NCBI RefSeq assembly: GCF_007556815.1
Contig: NZ_CP041745.1
Coordinates: 1,775,001 to 1,839,000, forward strand
Source: Paraburkholderia megapolitana
GTDB lineage: Bacteria > Pseudomonadota > Gammaproteobacteria > Burkholderiales > Burkholderiaceae
DNA: 64,000 nucleotides
Direction: 5' to 3'
Below are positions 7,643-18,270 of this stretch, piece after piece. The notes below the pieces were generated by a model, which did no database searches, was not told where the DNA came from, and saw only the letters and a program-made list of their open reading frames with translations. How positions within the stretch are numbered: the stretch's first letter is position 1; each line of letters starts with the position of its first letter. Both the position numbers and the translations under genes were made by a program.

Positions 7643-9067
7643 ATGAAAAAACGCATTTCGGCCTGCGTAGTGATGGCGGCACTCTTGATGACAGGACTCG
7701 TCGCATCGACGGCGAGCGTTGCCATCGGCGTGTCGCAGCAGACATTCGACATCAGTGTCGGTTCGCAGCAAGTGGTCGCGAGCGGCCATTCGTTGCGTCG
7801 CATAGCGATCGGGGATCCCACGGTCGCCGACGTACTGATCGTGAGGGGCGACAAAGCGGGCGGCGTGCTGCTGGTCGGTAAATCCCCAGGAACAACAAAC
7901 CTTATGTTGTGGGAGCGTGGAAGCGACGTGCCGCTGTCATATACCGTCAACGTTACGACTGCCGCGTCGCGCACGATGCTTGGAACCGATACCCCGAGCG
8001 TAAAAGTCCTCGGCGACTCGGCGTTGATTTCGGGCTCGACTTCGACGATGGAAAAACACCAGCGCGCGGTGGTGGCAGCGGAGATAGAAGCGCGCCAGCG
8101 TGCGACGCAGAAGGCAAGTGCAGCGGGTAGTGGCGGCGCAGGCGGCAAGGGCGGTGGGCCAGCAGGTGGCGATGATGCCGGTACCGCGGTGTACGACACT
8201 TCCACTGTCGATACCCGGTCGGTCGTCCAGGTCGACGTGCGAGTAGTCGAATTTAGTCGATCGGTGCTTAAGCAGGCGGGGCTGAATATTCTCAAGCAGA
8301 ACAACGGCTTCACATTCGGTTCGTTTGCGCCATCTGCACTAACCTCGGCCACGTTCGGCTCATCACCGAGTTTCACTGCCACGCAACCGATCTCGTCCGC
8401 GTTCAATCTGGTATTCAATTCGGTGACGCATGGGATCTCCGCAGACCTTAGTCTGATGGAAACCAACAATCTCGCGCGCGTGCTTGCTGAGCCTACGTTG
8501 GTCGCCTTGTCCGGGCAAAGCGCAAGCTTCCTTGCTGGTGGCGAAATCCCGGTGCCGGTGCCGCAGGGCCTGGGCACGACATCGATTGAATTCAAACCGT
8601 ACGGCGTCGGCCTGACGTTGACTCCCACGATACTGAGTCCGCAGCGCATTGCCTTGAAGATCGCGCCCGAAGCGAGTGAGCTGGACTTCACGAACGCGGT
8701 CACGATCAGCGGCGTGTCGGTGCCGGCGCTCACGACACGACGCGCAGATACCACCGTCGAGCTTGGCGATGGCGAGAGCTTCATGATCGGTGGCTTGATC
8801 GATCGCGAGACCACGTCGAACGTCAATAAAGTGCCGCTGCTTGGCGACCTGCCGATCATCGGCGCGTTCTTCAAGCAATTGAGTTACAGCCAGACGGACA
8901 AGGAACTCGTGATCATCGTGACGCCACATCTGGTGTCACCAATCGCGAAGGGCGCTGCGCTGCCATCGACGCCCGGTGAGCAGAGCGAGCAGCGTGACGG
9001 ACCCGTGTGGAGTTCGTTCGTCGGTGGCGTGTTGTCGCGCGATGCCGCACCGGGGTTTTCGAAGTGA
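7643..9067 (+). CDS. cpaC: Tad outer-membrane secretin CpaC (RcpA)
   Basis: A 474-residue secretin forming the outer-membrane pore for the pilus. A signal peptide lies at about 1-25 of the ATG-7643 form; a GTG at 7616 would add nine residues but sits directly on its possible RBS. An N-terminal pilus/BON-like region (VASGHSLRRIAIGDPTVADVL) is followed by a Gly-rich insert (about 155-170) and the secretin core, including VPVPQG and the C-terminal GESFMIGGLIDRE ... VPLLGDLPIIGAFFK signature. The Gly-rich insert is longer than is usual. Part of the continuous tad operon. Confidence 0.92.
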   Translation: MKKRISACVVMAALLMTGLVASTASVAIGVSQQTFDISVGSQQVVASGHSLRRIAIGDPTVADVLIVRGDKAGGVLLVGKSPGTTNLMLWERGSDVPLSYTVNVTTAASRTMLGTDTPSVKVLGDSALISGSTSTMEKHQRAVVAAEIEARQRATQKASAAGSGGAGGKGGGPAGGDDAGTAVYDTSTVDTRSVVQVDVRVVEFSRSVLKQAGLNILKQNNGFTFGSFAPSALTSATFGSSPSFTATQPISSAFNLVFNSVTHGISADLSLMETNNLARVLAEPTLVALSGQSASFLAGGEIPVPVPQGLGTTSIEFKPYGVGLTLTPTILSPQRIALKIAPEASELDFTNAVTISGVSVPALTTRRADTTVELGDGESFMIGGLIDRETTSNVNKVPLLGDLPIIGAFFKQLSYSQTDKELVIIVTPHLVSPIAKGAALPSTPGEQSEQRDGPVWSSFVGGVLSRDAAPGFSK

Positions 9068-9172
9068 CGGCGCCCGTGGTTCGGGCCGAAGCAATGTGTA
9101 GTGCCGCGCCGGTTGTCGGTGCGTATGACGATGTGGCGGCGTCGCAGTTCTCGCCGCTGGAGGATGTCCATT

Positions 9173-10414
9173 ATGAACGCGAGAACGCATTCGTTGACTG
9201 AGCGCGCGATCACCGATTATTTTGTGTTTGCCTCGCTTACGGACGAGCACGTACGTTGGCTCGCGGGTACGCTCGTCGCAGCGGGTGCCGTCGAGGCGGC
9301 AACGCTCGACCCCACTCAGCTCACGCAGCGGATCGCTACGCTGAACCCTTCACTCGTGTTCATCGATTTTTCAGGCGGTCGCGCGGCGGCCGCGAGCGTT
9401 GCCGCCAGTGCCGCGCGCACTGCATATCCTGGTCTGCAGATCGTCGCGGTCGGTTCGCTGGCGGAACCGGAAAGCGCACTTGCCGCGTTGCGTGCGGGCG
9501 TGCGCGATTTCATCGATCTGTCCGCGCCGGCAGAAGATGCGCTCAGGATCACGCGTCAGGCGATCGATAATCTGGTCGAACCGGTCAGCCGTCATGGCCG
9601 CGTCACCGTGCTGCTCGGCGCGCGCGTCGGCATGGGCGTGAGCACGCTGGCGGCCAATCTCGCGGTGATGCTGCAGCGACGCGATGCACCGCAAGGCCGT
9701 CAGGCAGCGTTGCTCGATCTTGGTCTGCCACAAGGCGACGGTACGTTACTGCTCAACACGCGCAGCGAGTTCAATTTTGTCGAAGCCGTGCGCAACCTGC
9801 GCCGTTTCGATCAGACCTTCGTGCACACCGCATTGTCGCGACACGCCAGTGGACTTGCGCTGACCACGCTGCCGCCCAATCTTGCGGATATGCGCGAGGT
9901 GTCGTATTCCGCTTCGGTCGGCCTGCTGAACCGTTTGCGGGCATTCTTCGATCAGCAGATCGTCGATCTCGGTGGTTTCACCAACAGCGAGTTCATTGCG
10001 AACGTCGTGCAGGCAGCCGACGAAACCTGGCTGGTCTGCGATCAGGGCGTGGCGTCGATCGTATCGGCTGCGGCGGTGCTCGATTCGTTGCGCGAGGAAG
10101 CGGTTGATATGGAGAACGTCCGGCTCATCGTCAATAAGTACGAGTCGGAATTGAGTCTCACCTCTGCCCAGATTGTGCAGAGACTCGATGTGCCGCTGCT
10201 TACGATGTTGCCGGAGCGCCGCGTCGCACTCGGTCAGGCGGCGAATCAGGGGCAGTTGCTGGCCGATGCGGCGGCGCGCGATCCGTATGTGCGCGCGCTC
10301 GAACCGCTCGTCGAACGGCTGGGCGGTGCGGCGCCGACCGCAGCGTCTTCGCGGGGCCGGTCCGCGCTCGGCGCGCTCAGGCGTTTTATTCCAACCTCAC
10401 AGAAGCGGTCATAG
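9173..10414 (+). CDS. tadZ: TadZ/CpaE-type pilus localisation ATPase-like protein
   Basis: A 413-residue protein with an N-terminal receiver-like domain (about 15-130) and a C-terminal MinD/ParA-like domain beginning at VTVLLGARVGMGVSTLAAN. ATG 9173 is chosen because GGAGG lies nine bases upstream. TadZ recruits the Tad machine to its site in the cell. The P-loop reads GARVGMGVST: both signature lysines of the deviant Walker A motif are absent, so ATP hydrolysis is doubtful. The stop is four bases before the TadA start, as expected in this operon. Confidence 0.87.
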   Translation: MNARTHSLTERAITDYFVFASLTDEHVRWLAGTLVAAGAVEAATLDPTQLTQRIATLNPSLVFIDFSGGRAAAASVAASAARTAYPGLQIVAVGSLAEPESALAALRAGVRDFIDLSAPAEDALRITRQAIDNLVEPVSRHGRVTVLLGARVGMGVSTLAANLAVMLQRRDAPQGRQAALLDLGLPQGDGTLLLNTRSEFNFVEAVRNLRRFDQTFVHTALSRHASGLALTTLPPNLADMREVSYSASVGLLNRLRAFFDQQIVDLGGFTNSEFIANVVQAADETWLVCDQGVASIVSAAAVLDSLREEAVDMENVRLIVNKYESELSLTSAQIVQRLDVPLLTMLPERRVALGQAANQGQLLADAAARDPYVRALEPLVERLGGAAPTAASSRGRSALGALRRFIPTSQKRS

Positions 10415-10417
10415 ACG

Positions 10418-11785
10418 ATGGCAAAAGATATCGAATTTGCCGACGACGCACCTGCGTTCGCGCATAGCCAGCAGTTCCAGGACATCAAGAACGCTGCGCA
10501 CGAGCATCTGCTTACGCGGATTGAAGAGCTCGGCGCAGAGTTCGGTCGCTGGTCGCGCAATGCAATCAACCAGTTCGTCGACCTGGAAATGGACAGCTTC
10601 GTACGGATGCGCCGCATCCCGATCAACGAGAGTGAAGTGAGGTTGATCGCCGAGGCGTTGACGAAGGAACTCGCCGGCTTCGGTCCGATCGAGGATCTGC
10701 TGAACGATCCAGCCGTTGAGGACATTCTCATCAATGGCTATAACGATGTGTACGTGTCGCGCCACGGCATCCTGACGAAAATCCAGGTGCGCTTTGCCGA
10801 CAACGCACATCTGCTGCGTATCGTGCGGCGCATTCTTGCGCCGATCGGGCGGCGGCTCGACGAGTCGAATCCGATGGTCGATGCGCGCCTGCCTGATGGC
10901 GGTCGTGTCAACGTCGTGATCGAGCCGCTGTCGATCGACGGTCCGATTGTGTCGATTCGCAAGTTCCGCAAGGATCCGCTACGTCCCGACGATCTGCTTG
11001 GCAACGGCACTTACAACCCAGAGATCGGCGCGCTGCTTGAGGCGGCCGTACAAGCACGCTGCAACGTGCTGGTGTCGGGCGGTACGAGCTCGGGCAAGAC
11101 ATCGCTGCTCAATGCGCTGGCGTTCCACATCCCTGAGATCGAGCGCGTGGTGACGATCGAGGACACGGCCGAACTGTCGCTGAACCACCCGCACGTGGTA
11201 CGACTTGAAAGCCGACCCGGCGGCTTCGACGGCTCGGGGCTCGTGACGATTCGCGACCTGCTGCGCAACACGCTGCGGATGCGCCCGGACCGGATCATCG
11301 TCGGCGAAGTGCGCGGCGGTGAAGTACTGGAAATGCTGCAGGCGATGAACACCGGGCACGACGGTTCGATGGGCACAGTCCACGCGAGTTCACCGCGTGA
11401 ATGTCTGTATCGGCTCGAAATGCTGGCAGGCTTCGCGGGCTTTCAGGGCACCGAATCGAGCTTGCGCCGGCAGATCGCGAATGCGATCGACTTCATCGTG
11501 CAGATCGGGCGACTGTCGAATGGTCGTCGACGCATCCTTTCGATCACTGAAGTGACAGGACTTTCAGACAACATCATCGCAACGCAGGAACTGTATCGCT
11601 ACGAACCTGTGACGACACCTGAGGGTGAAGAGATCGATCAGTGGGAGTCGCTGGGGATACATCCGCATTCACCGAAACTCGCGCGTTTCAGGCAGGTGCT
11701 GGGTGAGTCGTCGGCAGTCGCGGGTGGCTTCGGTGGCGGATTTGGCGGTAACGGTCCGGGGTTTGGCGGAGGGTTCAATGTCTAG
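10418..11785 (+). CDS. tadA: Tad secretion ATPase TadA/CpaF
   Basis: A 455-residue hexameric traffic ATPase of the VirB11/GspE family that powers Tad pilus extension and probably retraction. The N-terminal domain has [20 protein letters not shown]; the ATPase core has Walker [10 protein letters not shown], an Asp box around [10 protein letters not shown], Walker [12 protein letters not shown] and the His box MGTVHASS. The C-terminus is a short Gly/Phe tail ([18 protein letters not shown]) not needed for the fold. The last codons overlap the tadB start by eight bases. Confidence 0.95.
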   Translation: MAKDIEFADDAPAFAHSQQFQDIKNAAHEHLLTRIEELGAEFGRWSRNAINQFVDLEMDSFVRMRRIPINESEVRLIAEALTKELAGFGPIEDLLNDPAVEDILINGYNDVYVSRHGILTKIQVRFADNAHLLRIVRRILAPIGRRLDESNPMVDARLPDGGRVNVVIEPLSIDGPIVSIRKFRKDPLRPDDLLGNGTYNPEIGALLEAAVQARCNVLVSGGTSSGKTSLLNALAFHIPEIERVVTIEDTAELSLNHPHVVRLESRPGGFDGSGLVTIRDLLRNTLRMRPDRIIVGEVRGGEVLEMLQAMNTGHDGSMGTVHASSPRECLYRLEMLAGFAGFQGTESSLRRQIANAIDFIVQIGRLSNGRRRILSITEVTGLSDNIIATQELYRYEPVTTPEGEEIDQWESLGIHPHSPKLARFRQVLGESSAVAGGFGGGFGGNGPGFGGGFNV

Positions 11786-12791
11786 CATGGCTCTGGTATT
11801 CGCTGCCACCGCGCTGCTGTGCGCGGCGCTTGCGCTACTGCTTCTGCATCGGGGGGCGCAGCGTAAGGAGCAGGTCAATACCGAGCGGTTTATCACTAGT
11901 CGCGTCGCACCAGCAGCGGTTGCAGCGGGAGTGCCAGTCGGAACGCCTGCCGTGTCACCGACACGTCGTATCGCGCCTGCCTCGGTGTTTGCTCCTCAGC
12001 GGCCATCGGCCGAAGACGGTTGGGGGGCATACGTGCGCTACGCAAGGGCGTGGGCCCAATATGCATTCAACAATGTGGTAAGCCGTGCGGGAATTCGTAA
12101 CCCGCAGGTGTCTCTTTCGATTGTGGCGGTGCTGGTAATTGCGTTGTGTGCGCTGACGTGGAGCGAAGGCGGGGCACTGGGTGCGTGCGTCATGCTGATC
12201 GTCAGCGGTGTGGTTATCTATTTCGCGTTATCGATGCGTGCCAGCCGGCGCCGTCGCGCGATTGTGCGGCAGTTGCCGTCGTTTCTGGATGGCATCGTGC
12301 GACTGGTCACCTTGGGTAACAGCGTTCCTGCCGCGTTTCAGGCTACGTTACAGACCACGGAAGCGCCGTTGCGCGATTGCCTCGATCATGTATCGCGGAT
12401 GTTGCGCACTGGCGTCGAGATTGACCGTGCACTGTCTCAGGTAGCGCAGCTGTATGGCGCTCGCGAACTGGATCTGGTCGGTTCGGTGTTGCGTCTGTCG
12501 GTCAAGTACGGCGGACGCTCAGACGTGATGCTCGATCGGATGGCAACTTTCATGCGAGATCTCGAGCAGGCAGAGCGCGAGCTCGTTGCAATGTCGTCGG
12601 AAACGCGCCTGTCGTCGTGGGTACTCGGCCTGCTGCCGGTAGGGATCGGTGGTTTTCTGATCGTAACGAACCCACGCTATTTCGGTTCGATGTGGTTCGA
12701 TCCGTTTGGTCGGAAGATTCTGTATCTCGCGTTTGCGCTGCAGATTCTGGGGGCATACCTCTTGTACCGCCTCACGCGGCTGAAGGGGTAG
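11778..12791 (+). CDS. tadB: Tad inner-membrane platform protein TadB
   Basis: A 337-residue membrane protein with a GspF/T2SSF domain. An N-terminal membrane segment (about 5-24), a linker, two central hydrophobic segments (about 115-155) and a C-terminal pair flank a cytoplasmic helical domain (LPSFLDGIVRLVTLGNSVPAAF). ATG 11778 lies within the end of tadA, so translation is probably coupled. It forms the inner-membrane platform with TadC and binds the TadA ATPase. Confidence 0.92.
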   Translation: MSSMALVFAATALLCAALALLLLHRGAQRKEQVNTERFITSRVAPAAVAAGVPVGTPAVSPTRRIAPASVFAPQRPSAEDGWGAYVRYARAWAQYAFNNVVSRAGIRNPQVSLSIVAVLVIALCALTWSEGGALGACVMLIVSGVVIYFALSMRASRRRRAIVRQLPSFLDGIVRLVTLGNSVPAAFQATLQTTEAPLRDCLDHVSRMLRTGVEIDRALSQVAQLYGARELDLVGSVLRLSVKYGGRSDVMLDRMATFMRDLEQAERELVAMSSETRLSSWVLGLLPVGIGGFLIVTNPRYFGSMWFDPFGRKILYLAFALQILGAYLLYRLTRLKG

Positions 12792-12793
12792 CG

Positions 12794-13828
12794 ATGGAAT
12801 CGAACCATCTCCTCTCGTTTGCTCTTGCAGCCGCAGCCTTGGGGTTGCTGTTGATCGCGTCTCTACTGATTGCGCGACTCGTCGCTGCGGGGCGCAGCGA
12901 GCGCACGCTGGCGCATGCGCTTGACGAGCGAGCATTGCAGAATGCGGCGGCGGTAGCAGCTACGGCCACGCGCGCTGTCCCCAGCATTCAGGGCGGTATA
13001 TCCGGTGCATCGGGCGCCGCGAAGAAGGCACCGGCAGTAGCTCCTGCTCGGGGCATAAAGGGGATGCTCGAAAGTTTTTCGCATACGGGAGCTCGTTGGC
13101 TCGATACACCGTTTGGCCGGCAAATCGTCGCCGAGGAAGACCGTCGATTGCTCGAGCAATGCGGCTTTGTCGATACGCGAACCCGCGGATTGTTCCTGAT
13201 AGCACGGATTCTCTGCGCCATCGTATTTCCGGTTATCGACGGCATTGGGTTACACGGGCATGTCGACGGTACGCGCTATGTGGTATTCCTGCTTGTCTCC
13301 GCGGCAAGCGGCGTGATGGTGCCGAAGATCATGCTGCGTCGCCGCGCGGCCGCGCGACGACGCGCTATCGCCGACGAACTGCCCCTGCTGGTCGATCTGT
13401 TGCGTTTGTTACAGGGCGTCGGGCTCTCACTCGACCAGAGCCTGCAGGTAATCGTTGGCGATTTCCGCGGCGTGTTGCCGGTGCTGTCGAGCGAACTCGA
13501 AATCGCGCAGCGTCAGTTCGCGACGGGTCGCACGCGCGAGCAGTCGTTGAACCGGCTGTCTTCGAGTTACGAGAACGAGGATCTGCGTGCGGTGGTGCGT
13601 CTGCTGATACAAGTGGACCGACATGGCGGCGCAGTGCAGGAGCCGCTTAAACAGTTCGGCGATCGGCTGCGCGAAACGCGCCGCTCCATGTTGCGGGAGC
13701 GGATCGGGCGCCTCACCGTGAAAATGACCGGCGTGATGATTCTCACGCTACTGCCGGCGCTAATGATAGTGACTGCAGGGCCCGGTGTGCTGTCGGTTAC
13801 CCATTCCCTGAAGTCGATGCATCACTGA
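12794..13828 (+). CDS. tadC: Tad inner-membrane platform protein TadC
   Basis: A 344-residue GspF-domain membrane protein, the second Tad platform subunit. It starts two bases after the tadB stop. It has an N-terminal membrane segment (about 8-28), a helical cytoplasmic domain (DELPLLVDLLRLLQGVGLSLDQ) and a final hydrophobic pair (VMILTLLPALMIVTAGP). Length and order match tad loci in other beta-proteobacteria. Confidence 0.92.
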   Translation: MESNHLLSFALAAAALGLLLIASLLIARLVAAGRSERTLAHALDERALQNAAAVAATATRAVPSIQGGISGASGAAKKAPAVAPARGIKGMLESFSHTGARWLDTPFGRQIVAEEDRRLLEQCGFVDTRTRGLFLIARILCAIVFPVIDGIGLHGHVDGTRYVVFLLVSAASGVMVPKIMLRRRAAARRRAIADELPLLVDLLRLLQGVGLSLDQSLQVIVGDFRGVLPVLSSELEIAQRQFATGRTREQSLNRLSSSYENEDLRAVVRLLIQVDRHGGAVQEPLKQFGDRLRETRRSMLRERIGRLTVKMTGVMILTLLPALMIVTAGPGVLSVTHSLKSMHH

Positions 13829-13839
13829 GGGATAGAGAC

Positions 13840-14676
13840 ATGGCTTTCGATACCACTTTGAATCTCACAGCGCGACTAGCAAGCTGCACGGTTGTGGCGC
13901 TCGTACTTGCGCTGCTGGGCGCATGCAGTGCGCAGGGCTACGGCGTTGGTCCGCAGGCAGAGCGTCAGGCAATGATGCAGCAGGCCGATCGTACGCCCGC
14001 GCCGGATACGCCCGGCATGTACCTCGGCCTGATCGACCGGATGCAACAGCAGGGGCTGTACTTCGCATCGCTTGCCCATATCGACGCGTACGAGAAGCAA
14101 TACGGCGTTTCGCCGGACACGATCGTGTTGCGTGCCGATGCGCTGCGCATGACCGATCAGCCGGCTGCGAGTGCGGCCAGTTATACGCAGTTGTTGCAGA
14201 CACCGCTTGCGGCACGCGGTCACCGCGGGCTGGGTCTTATCGCGGGCGAATCGGGTGATTTTCCGCGCGCCGTTCAGCAGTTGCAGCAGGCGGCGCAACT
14301 GGTACCGACCGACGCGTCGACGCTGTCCGATCTCGGCTATGCGGAGTTACGTACTGGCGATGTGAGCGCTGCGCGCGTGCCGTTGATGAAAGCTGCGCAG
14401 CTCGAGCAGAGCAATCAGAAGATCATCAGCAATGTCGTGCTCTTTCTGCTTGCGGATGGGCAGAGTAAGCAGGCACAGGCACTAATGACGCAGCAAAAAA
14501 TGTCGCCGGACTTACGATCGGCGATTCGCATCGATGCGGCAAAGGTGGCGACTGCACAACGGGCAAAGCAACTAGATTCGCCGCTACCACAAGCGGAACG
14601 CACTACCGGGACGGTCGCAAGCGTACCGCGCACGTCCGAGACAGCGCCACGGCTACTGCAATGGTTCACGCAGTGA
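13840..14676 (+). CDS. tadD: TadD-like TPR lipoprotein
   Basis: A 278-residue lipoprotein: signal sequence ending in the lipobox LLGAC (Cys about 29), then tetratricopeptide-like helical repeats from about 60 to 215 (LSDLGYAELRTGDVSAARVP is one unit). TadD is thought to act as a pilotin or assembly factor for the secretin. It lies 11 bases after tadC and 24 bases before the DUF3613 gene, within the same operon. Confidence 0.88.
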   Translation: MAFDTTLNLTARLASCTVVALVLALLGACSAQGYGVGPQAERQAMMQQADRTPAPDTPGMYLGLIDRMQQQGLYFASLAHIDAYEKQYGVSPDTIVLRADALRMTDQPAASAASYTQLLQTPLAARGHRGLGLIAGESGDFPRAVQQLQQAAQLVPTDASTLSDLGYAELRTGDVSAARVPLMKAAQLEQSNQKIISNVVLFLLADGQSKQAQALMTQQKMSPDLRSAIRIDAAKVATAQRAKQLDSPLPQAERTTGTVASVPRTSETAPRLLQWFTQ

Positions 14677-14700
14677 CGAGCCAGAGAAACAGGGGGTGAC

Positions 14701-15042
14701 ATGAAAAGCAAGAAGACAATTCGACGCCTGCGTACGATCGCGGCGAATCTATTGACCGTGATATGCAGCGCTGGAGTGACTGGGTCGGCGTACGCGCAGG
14801 ATGTTGTTCCGGCACCGGCTGTTCCGCCCGGCGAAGTCGGCCACGCGACCAAGACATGGCTCGAGCTGCAACGAAGCAACACGGCCGCAGCGCCTGCGCA
14901 GCCGATGCTCGGAGAGGAGGCAGGGCTTGCCTATCGGCGCTACATGGAATCATTTAAGTCGAAGATTCCCGATCTGTATGGGTCGGCGGTTAATCAACAA
15001 GGCAGCGGCGGCGGATCGGGTGGTCAGCTGCCGTCGAATTGA
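14701..15042 (+). CDS. DUF3613 protein of the Tad locus
   Basis: A 113-residue secreted protein. The signal peptide is about 1-32 (cut after AYA). The DUF3613 core reads GHATKTWLELQRSN ... AQPMLGEEAGLAYRRYMESFK, followed by a Gly/Ser tail. Proteins of this family are found almost only within tad loci of beta-proteobacteria; the role is unknown. AGGGGG RBS-like sequence precedes the ATG, and it is followed within two bases by tadG. Confidence 0.85.
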   Translation: MKSKKTIRRLRTIAANLLTVICSAGVTGSAYAQDVVPAPAVPPGEVGHATKTWLELQRSNTAAAPAQPMLGEEAGLAYRRYMESFKSKIPDLYGSAVNQQGSGGGSGGQLPSN

Positions 15043-15043
15043 T

Positions 15044-16819
15044 ATGTTTACGCGCAAGCAACCCACCTGCGTCAGGCCGTACGCAAACCGGACGCACAAG
15101 GCGGCGCCGCGCCAACAGCGGGGCGCGGTCGCCGTGCTGGCTGCGATCTGGGTCGCCGTGGCAATGGCTGCGCTCGGCGCGATCGATATCGGTAATTTCT
15201 ATTTTGCGCGTCGGGATCTGCAACGCTCCGCCGATCTTGCTGCTACTGCCGCGGCCGAAACGATTGGCAGCGCAGGCGGTTGCACTGCCGCAACCACGTC
15301 CGCACAGGGTGCTGCGGGCGCCAACGGGCTGCCGACGACCGGAACGGTCGCGGTGACGTGTGGCCGCTGGGATCCGACCTCCAACGCGGGAAGTACGTAT
15401 TTTTCCACCACAGGTACACCGCAGAACGCTGCGCAGGTCACTGTGAGCGAACAGGTTCCTTATTTCTTCATGGGGCCGGCACGCACGCTCAGTGCGACCG
15501 CGATCGCACAGGCAACGAATGTAGGCTCGTTCAGCGTCGGCTCTGGATTGTTGTCGCTCGGTGGTTCGATGTGCCAGGCGAACGGTACACCCACTGCTGG
15601 AGCTGCTGCGCAGGCCGGCATTCTCAATGCAATACTCGGTGGACTGCTGAACACAAGCCTGAGCCTGTCAGCCGTTTCGTATTGCGGGCTTGCGAATGTT
15701 GGTGTGAAAGTAAGCGACCTGATGGTTGCAGCCAATGTCGCGACTGTGGACCAACTGCTACAGCTACCGATCAATGCGGGCTCACTGGCTGCACTAATGG
15801 TGACGGCACTCAGCCGCACGACCGTCGCAAGTGTCGTACTGCAGGCAGGCCAGTCGGCGATGCAGTCGATCAATCTTGCGAGCATTCCGGGTACGCCGAC
15901 GTTTCCGCTCGGGCAGACAGCGGGCAGTACTACTGCTGGGGTTATCTCAGTCAGCCTTGCGAATTCGCAAGCAGCACTCAATGCCGTGATCAATCCACTC
16001 CAGGCGCTGATCGTCGCGGCCGAGATCGCCCAGGTTGGCAAGCCGGCCATCAACGTGGCGGCCGGACTCACAGTGCCGGGCGTCGCCGGTGTGACACTAT
16101 CGCTGCAGGTCATTCAGCCGGCGGTCGTGGCGATCGGCGAGGCGGGTAAGAATGCGGCCGGCGTCTGGCGCACCCAGGCACAAACGGCGCAGATCCAGAC
16201 GACGCTGAATGTCAACGTCGGGTCGGCAGGCACATTCCTCGGTGCGCTGCTTCAGGTGAATCTGCCATTGTCCATTCAGGTGGCCACCGCCACCTCATGG
16301 CTGCAATCGACGCAATGTGCGACAACGCTCGCCGCGAGCCGTTCGACGATAGCCACGAAGCCCGGCTTAGCGACGCTCACTGTGGGCAGTACATCAGGTC
16401 CTGCATGTAGCTCGCCCGCAACGCTTGCAAATCTGTTGGGTTTGATCACAGTAACCGCCTGTGGCAGCGCGCCGGTCGCTCCGCCGGGGCAGCAAACCCA
16501 GGTGTTCGACGGCAATACAAACCTCGTGAGTGGTTCTACGCCGAACTCGAACAACGTGGGGCTCGCGGTGGCGAACGCGTTGACCACTCTCAATCAGACG
16601 CTCACTAGTACGTTGTCGGTGAACATCATTGGGATTAATCTCGGCCTCGGAGCGCTGCTCGCCCCGATCACAAGCGCGGTCCTCGCCATCCTGTCGCCGG
16701 TCCTCACGGCGCTGAACCAACTGCTGGTTCCGCTCCTGCAACTGCTTGGCGTACAACTAGGCGTCGCAAGCGTCACCGACCTGTCGCTTTCCTGCGGCGT
16801 GGCGAACCTGGTCAACTAG
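15044..16819 (+). CDS. tadG: TadG-like pilus assembly protein
   Basis: A 591-residue protein. A long basic N-terminus precedes the Tad N-terminal signature [19 protein letters not shown] (membrane segment about 23-45). The large periplasmic region is Ala/Thr/Ser-rich, with a predicted alpha/beta part and Cys residues. Start 15044 is taken because the upstream gene stops at 15042 and no in-frame start between is better. TadG proteins often carry a vWA domain; a clear MIDAS motif was not recognised here. Final structural gene of the tad operon. Confidence 0.85.
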   Translation: MFTRKQPTCVRPYANRTHKAAPRQQRGAVAVLAAIWVAVAMAALGAIDIGNFYFARRDLQRSADLAATAAAETIGSAGGCTAATTSAQGAAGANGLPTTGTVAVTCGRWDPTSNAGSTYFSTTGTPQNAAQVTVSEQVPYFFMGPARTLSATAIAQATNVGSFSVGSGLLSLGGSMCQANGTPTAGAAAQAGILNAILGGLLNTSLSLSAVSYCGLANVGVKVSDLMVAANVATVDQLLQLPINAGSLAALMVTALSRTTVASVVLQAGQSAMQSINLASIPGTPTFPLGQTAGSTTAGVISVSLANSQAALNAVINPLQALIVAAEIAQVGKPAINVAAGLTVPGVAGVTLSLQVIQPAVVAIGEAGKNAAGVWRTQAQTAQIQTTLNVNVGSAGTFLGALLQVNLPLSIQVATATSWLQSTQCATTLAASRSTIATKPGLATLTVGSTSGPACSSPATLANLLGLITVTACGSAPVAPPGQQTQVFDGNTNLVSGSTPNSNNVGLAVANALTTLNQTLTSTLSVNIIGINLGLGALLAPITSAVLAILSPVLTALNQLLVPLLQLLGVQLGVASVTDLSLSCGVANLVN

Positions 16820-16830
16820 CAACCATTTCG

Positions 16831-18222
16831 ATGAGAACCTCCACCAAACTCGAAGAACTCGACCTCTACGTCTGGGAAGGCAAGGCCGACATCGTCGACC
16901 GGGTCGCGCGCTGCATGGCGAGTTTCGACGTCGAGGTGATCCGCGCCGACGACATAGCGATCTCGCCTGAAAGAACCGCGGTACGTCCGTCGCTAGCGAT
17001 CATCAGCGTCTCCGTGATCGACAGCGGCGCGCTGATCCTGCGCGACTGGCAGGCGGCCCACGGCATGCCGGTCGTGTGGGTCGGCGCGGCACCACGCGAT
17101 CACGATCCGTCGATGTACCCCTCGGAGTACTCGCACGTACTACCACTAGATTTCACCTGCGCCGAACTGCGCGGCATGATCTCGAAGCTCGTCCTGCAGT
17201 TGCGCGCACACAGCGCGCAGACGCTGGAGTCGAGCGCGCTAGTGGCGAACTCGGAATGCATGCAGGCGCTGCTGCACGAAGTCGACACCTTCGCCGACTG
17301 TGATACGAGCGTACTGGTCCACGGCGAAACCGGTGTCGGCAAGGAACGCATCGCGCAGCTTCTGCACGAAAAGCATTCACGCTACGGACTAGGCCCATTC
17401 GTCGCGGTGAACTGCGGCGCAATCCCCGACGGCCTCTTCGAATCGCTGTTCTTCGGCCACTCGAAGGGTTCTTTCACAGGCGCGGTCGTCGCCCACAAAG
17501 GCTATTTCGAACAGGCGGACGGCGGCACGCTGTTCCTCGATGAAATCGGCGATCTCCCGCTCTATCAGCAGGTAAAACTGCTGCGCGTGCTCGAAGACAG
17601 TGCGGTAACGCGTATCGGCTCGGCCGCACCTGTAAAGCTCGATTTCCGGCTCGTCGCGGCGACCAACCGGCATCTGCCACAACTCGTCAAGGACGGTACC
17701 TTCCGCGCCGACCTGTACTACCGGCTCGCAGTGATCGAGCTGAAAATTCCCTCGCTGGAAGAGCGCGGTGCCGTCGACAAGATCGCGATCTTCAAGGCCT
17801 TCATCGCATCGGTGGTCGGGGTCGAGCGGCTTGCTGAACTACCCGACATTCCGTACTGGCTAGCCGACGCTGTCGCCGATACCTACTTCCCCGGCAACGT
17901 GCGCGAATTGCGCAATCTCGCCGAGCGTATCGGCGTCACGGTCCGGCAGATCGGTGCATGGGATGCGGCACGGCTGCAACGGCTACTCGCGCTCGCGCGC
18001 AGCACGCAACCGGTGCCCGCCGAAATCGCCGCGGAAGTGCTCGTCGATCGCAGTAAATGGGACATGGCGGAGCGCAACCGGGTGATCGCCGCGCTCGATG
18101 CGAACGGCTGGCGCCGGCAGGATACAGCGCAGCATCTGGGTATCAGCCGCAAGGTGCTCTGGGAGAAAATGCGTAAGTACCAAATTTTTGACGAAGAGCC
18201 CGAAACTCGCGAAAGTGAGTAA
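16831..18222 (+). CDS. VpsR/NtrC-family enhancer-binding regulator
   Basis: A 463-residue regulator. Residues about 1-125 form a receiver-like domain without the phosphorylatable Asp (the site reads AIISVSVI). The AAA+ domain (about 140-365) has Walker A GETGVGKE, the sigma-54 contact loop as GSFTGA instead of GAFTGA, Walker [12 protein letters not shown] and the R-finger region RADLYYRL. The C-terminal Fis helix-turn-helix contains [22 protein letters not shown]. Similar regulators close tad loci in Burkholderia, and VpsR homologues respond to cyclic-di-GMP. It is expected to control tad or exopolysaccharide genes, which is inference. Confidence 0.88.
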   Translation: MRTSTKLEELDLYVWEGKADIVDRVARCMASFDVEVIRADDIAISPERTAVRPSLAIISVSVIDSGALILRDWQAAHGMPVVWVGAAPRDHDPSMYPSEYSHVLPLDFTCAELRGMISKLVLQLRAHSAQTLESSALVANSECMQALLHEVDTFADCDTSVLVHGETGVGKERIAQLLHEKHSRYGLGPFVAVNCGAIPDGLFESLFFGHSKGSFTGAVVAHKGYFEQADGGTLFLDEIGDLPLYQQVKLLRVLEDSAVTRIGSAAPVKLDFRLVAATNRHLPQLVKDGTFRADLYYRLAVIELKIPSLEERGAVDKIAIFKAFIASVVGVERLAELPDIPYWLADAVADTYFPGNVRELRNLAERIGVTVRQIGAWDAARLQRLLALARSTQPVPAEIAAEVLVDRSKWDMAERNRVIAALDANGWRRQDTAQHLGISRKVLWEKMRKYQIFDEEPETRESE

Positions 18223-18270
18223 TAATGCGTCGGCTGTAATAAAACAAAGACTGTTTTCAGCAGGAATCAC

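Noticed and set aside
7633..8874. 413-codon minus-strand frame
   Set aside because: Antisense to the secretin gene; no RBS or domain.
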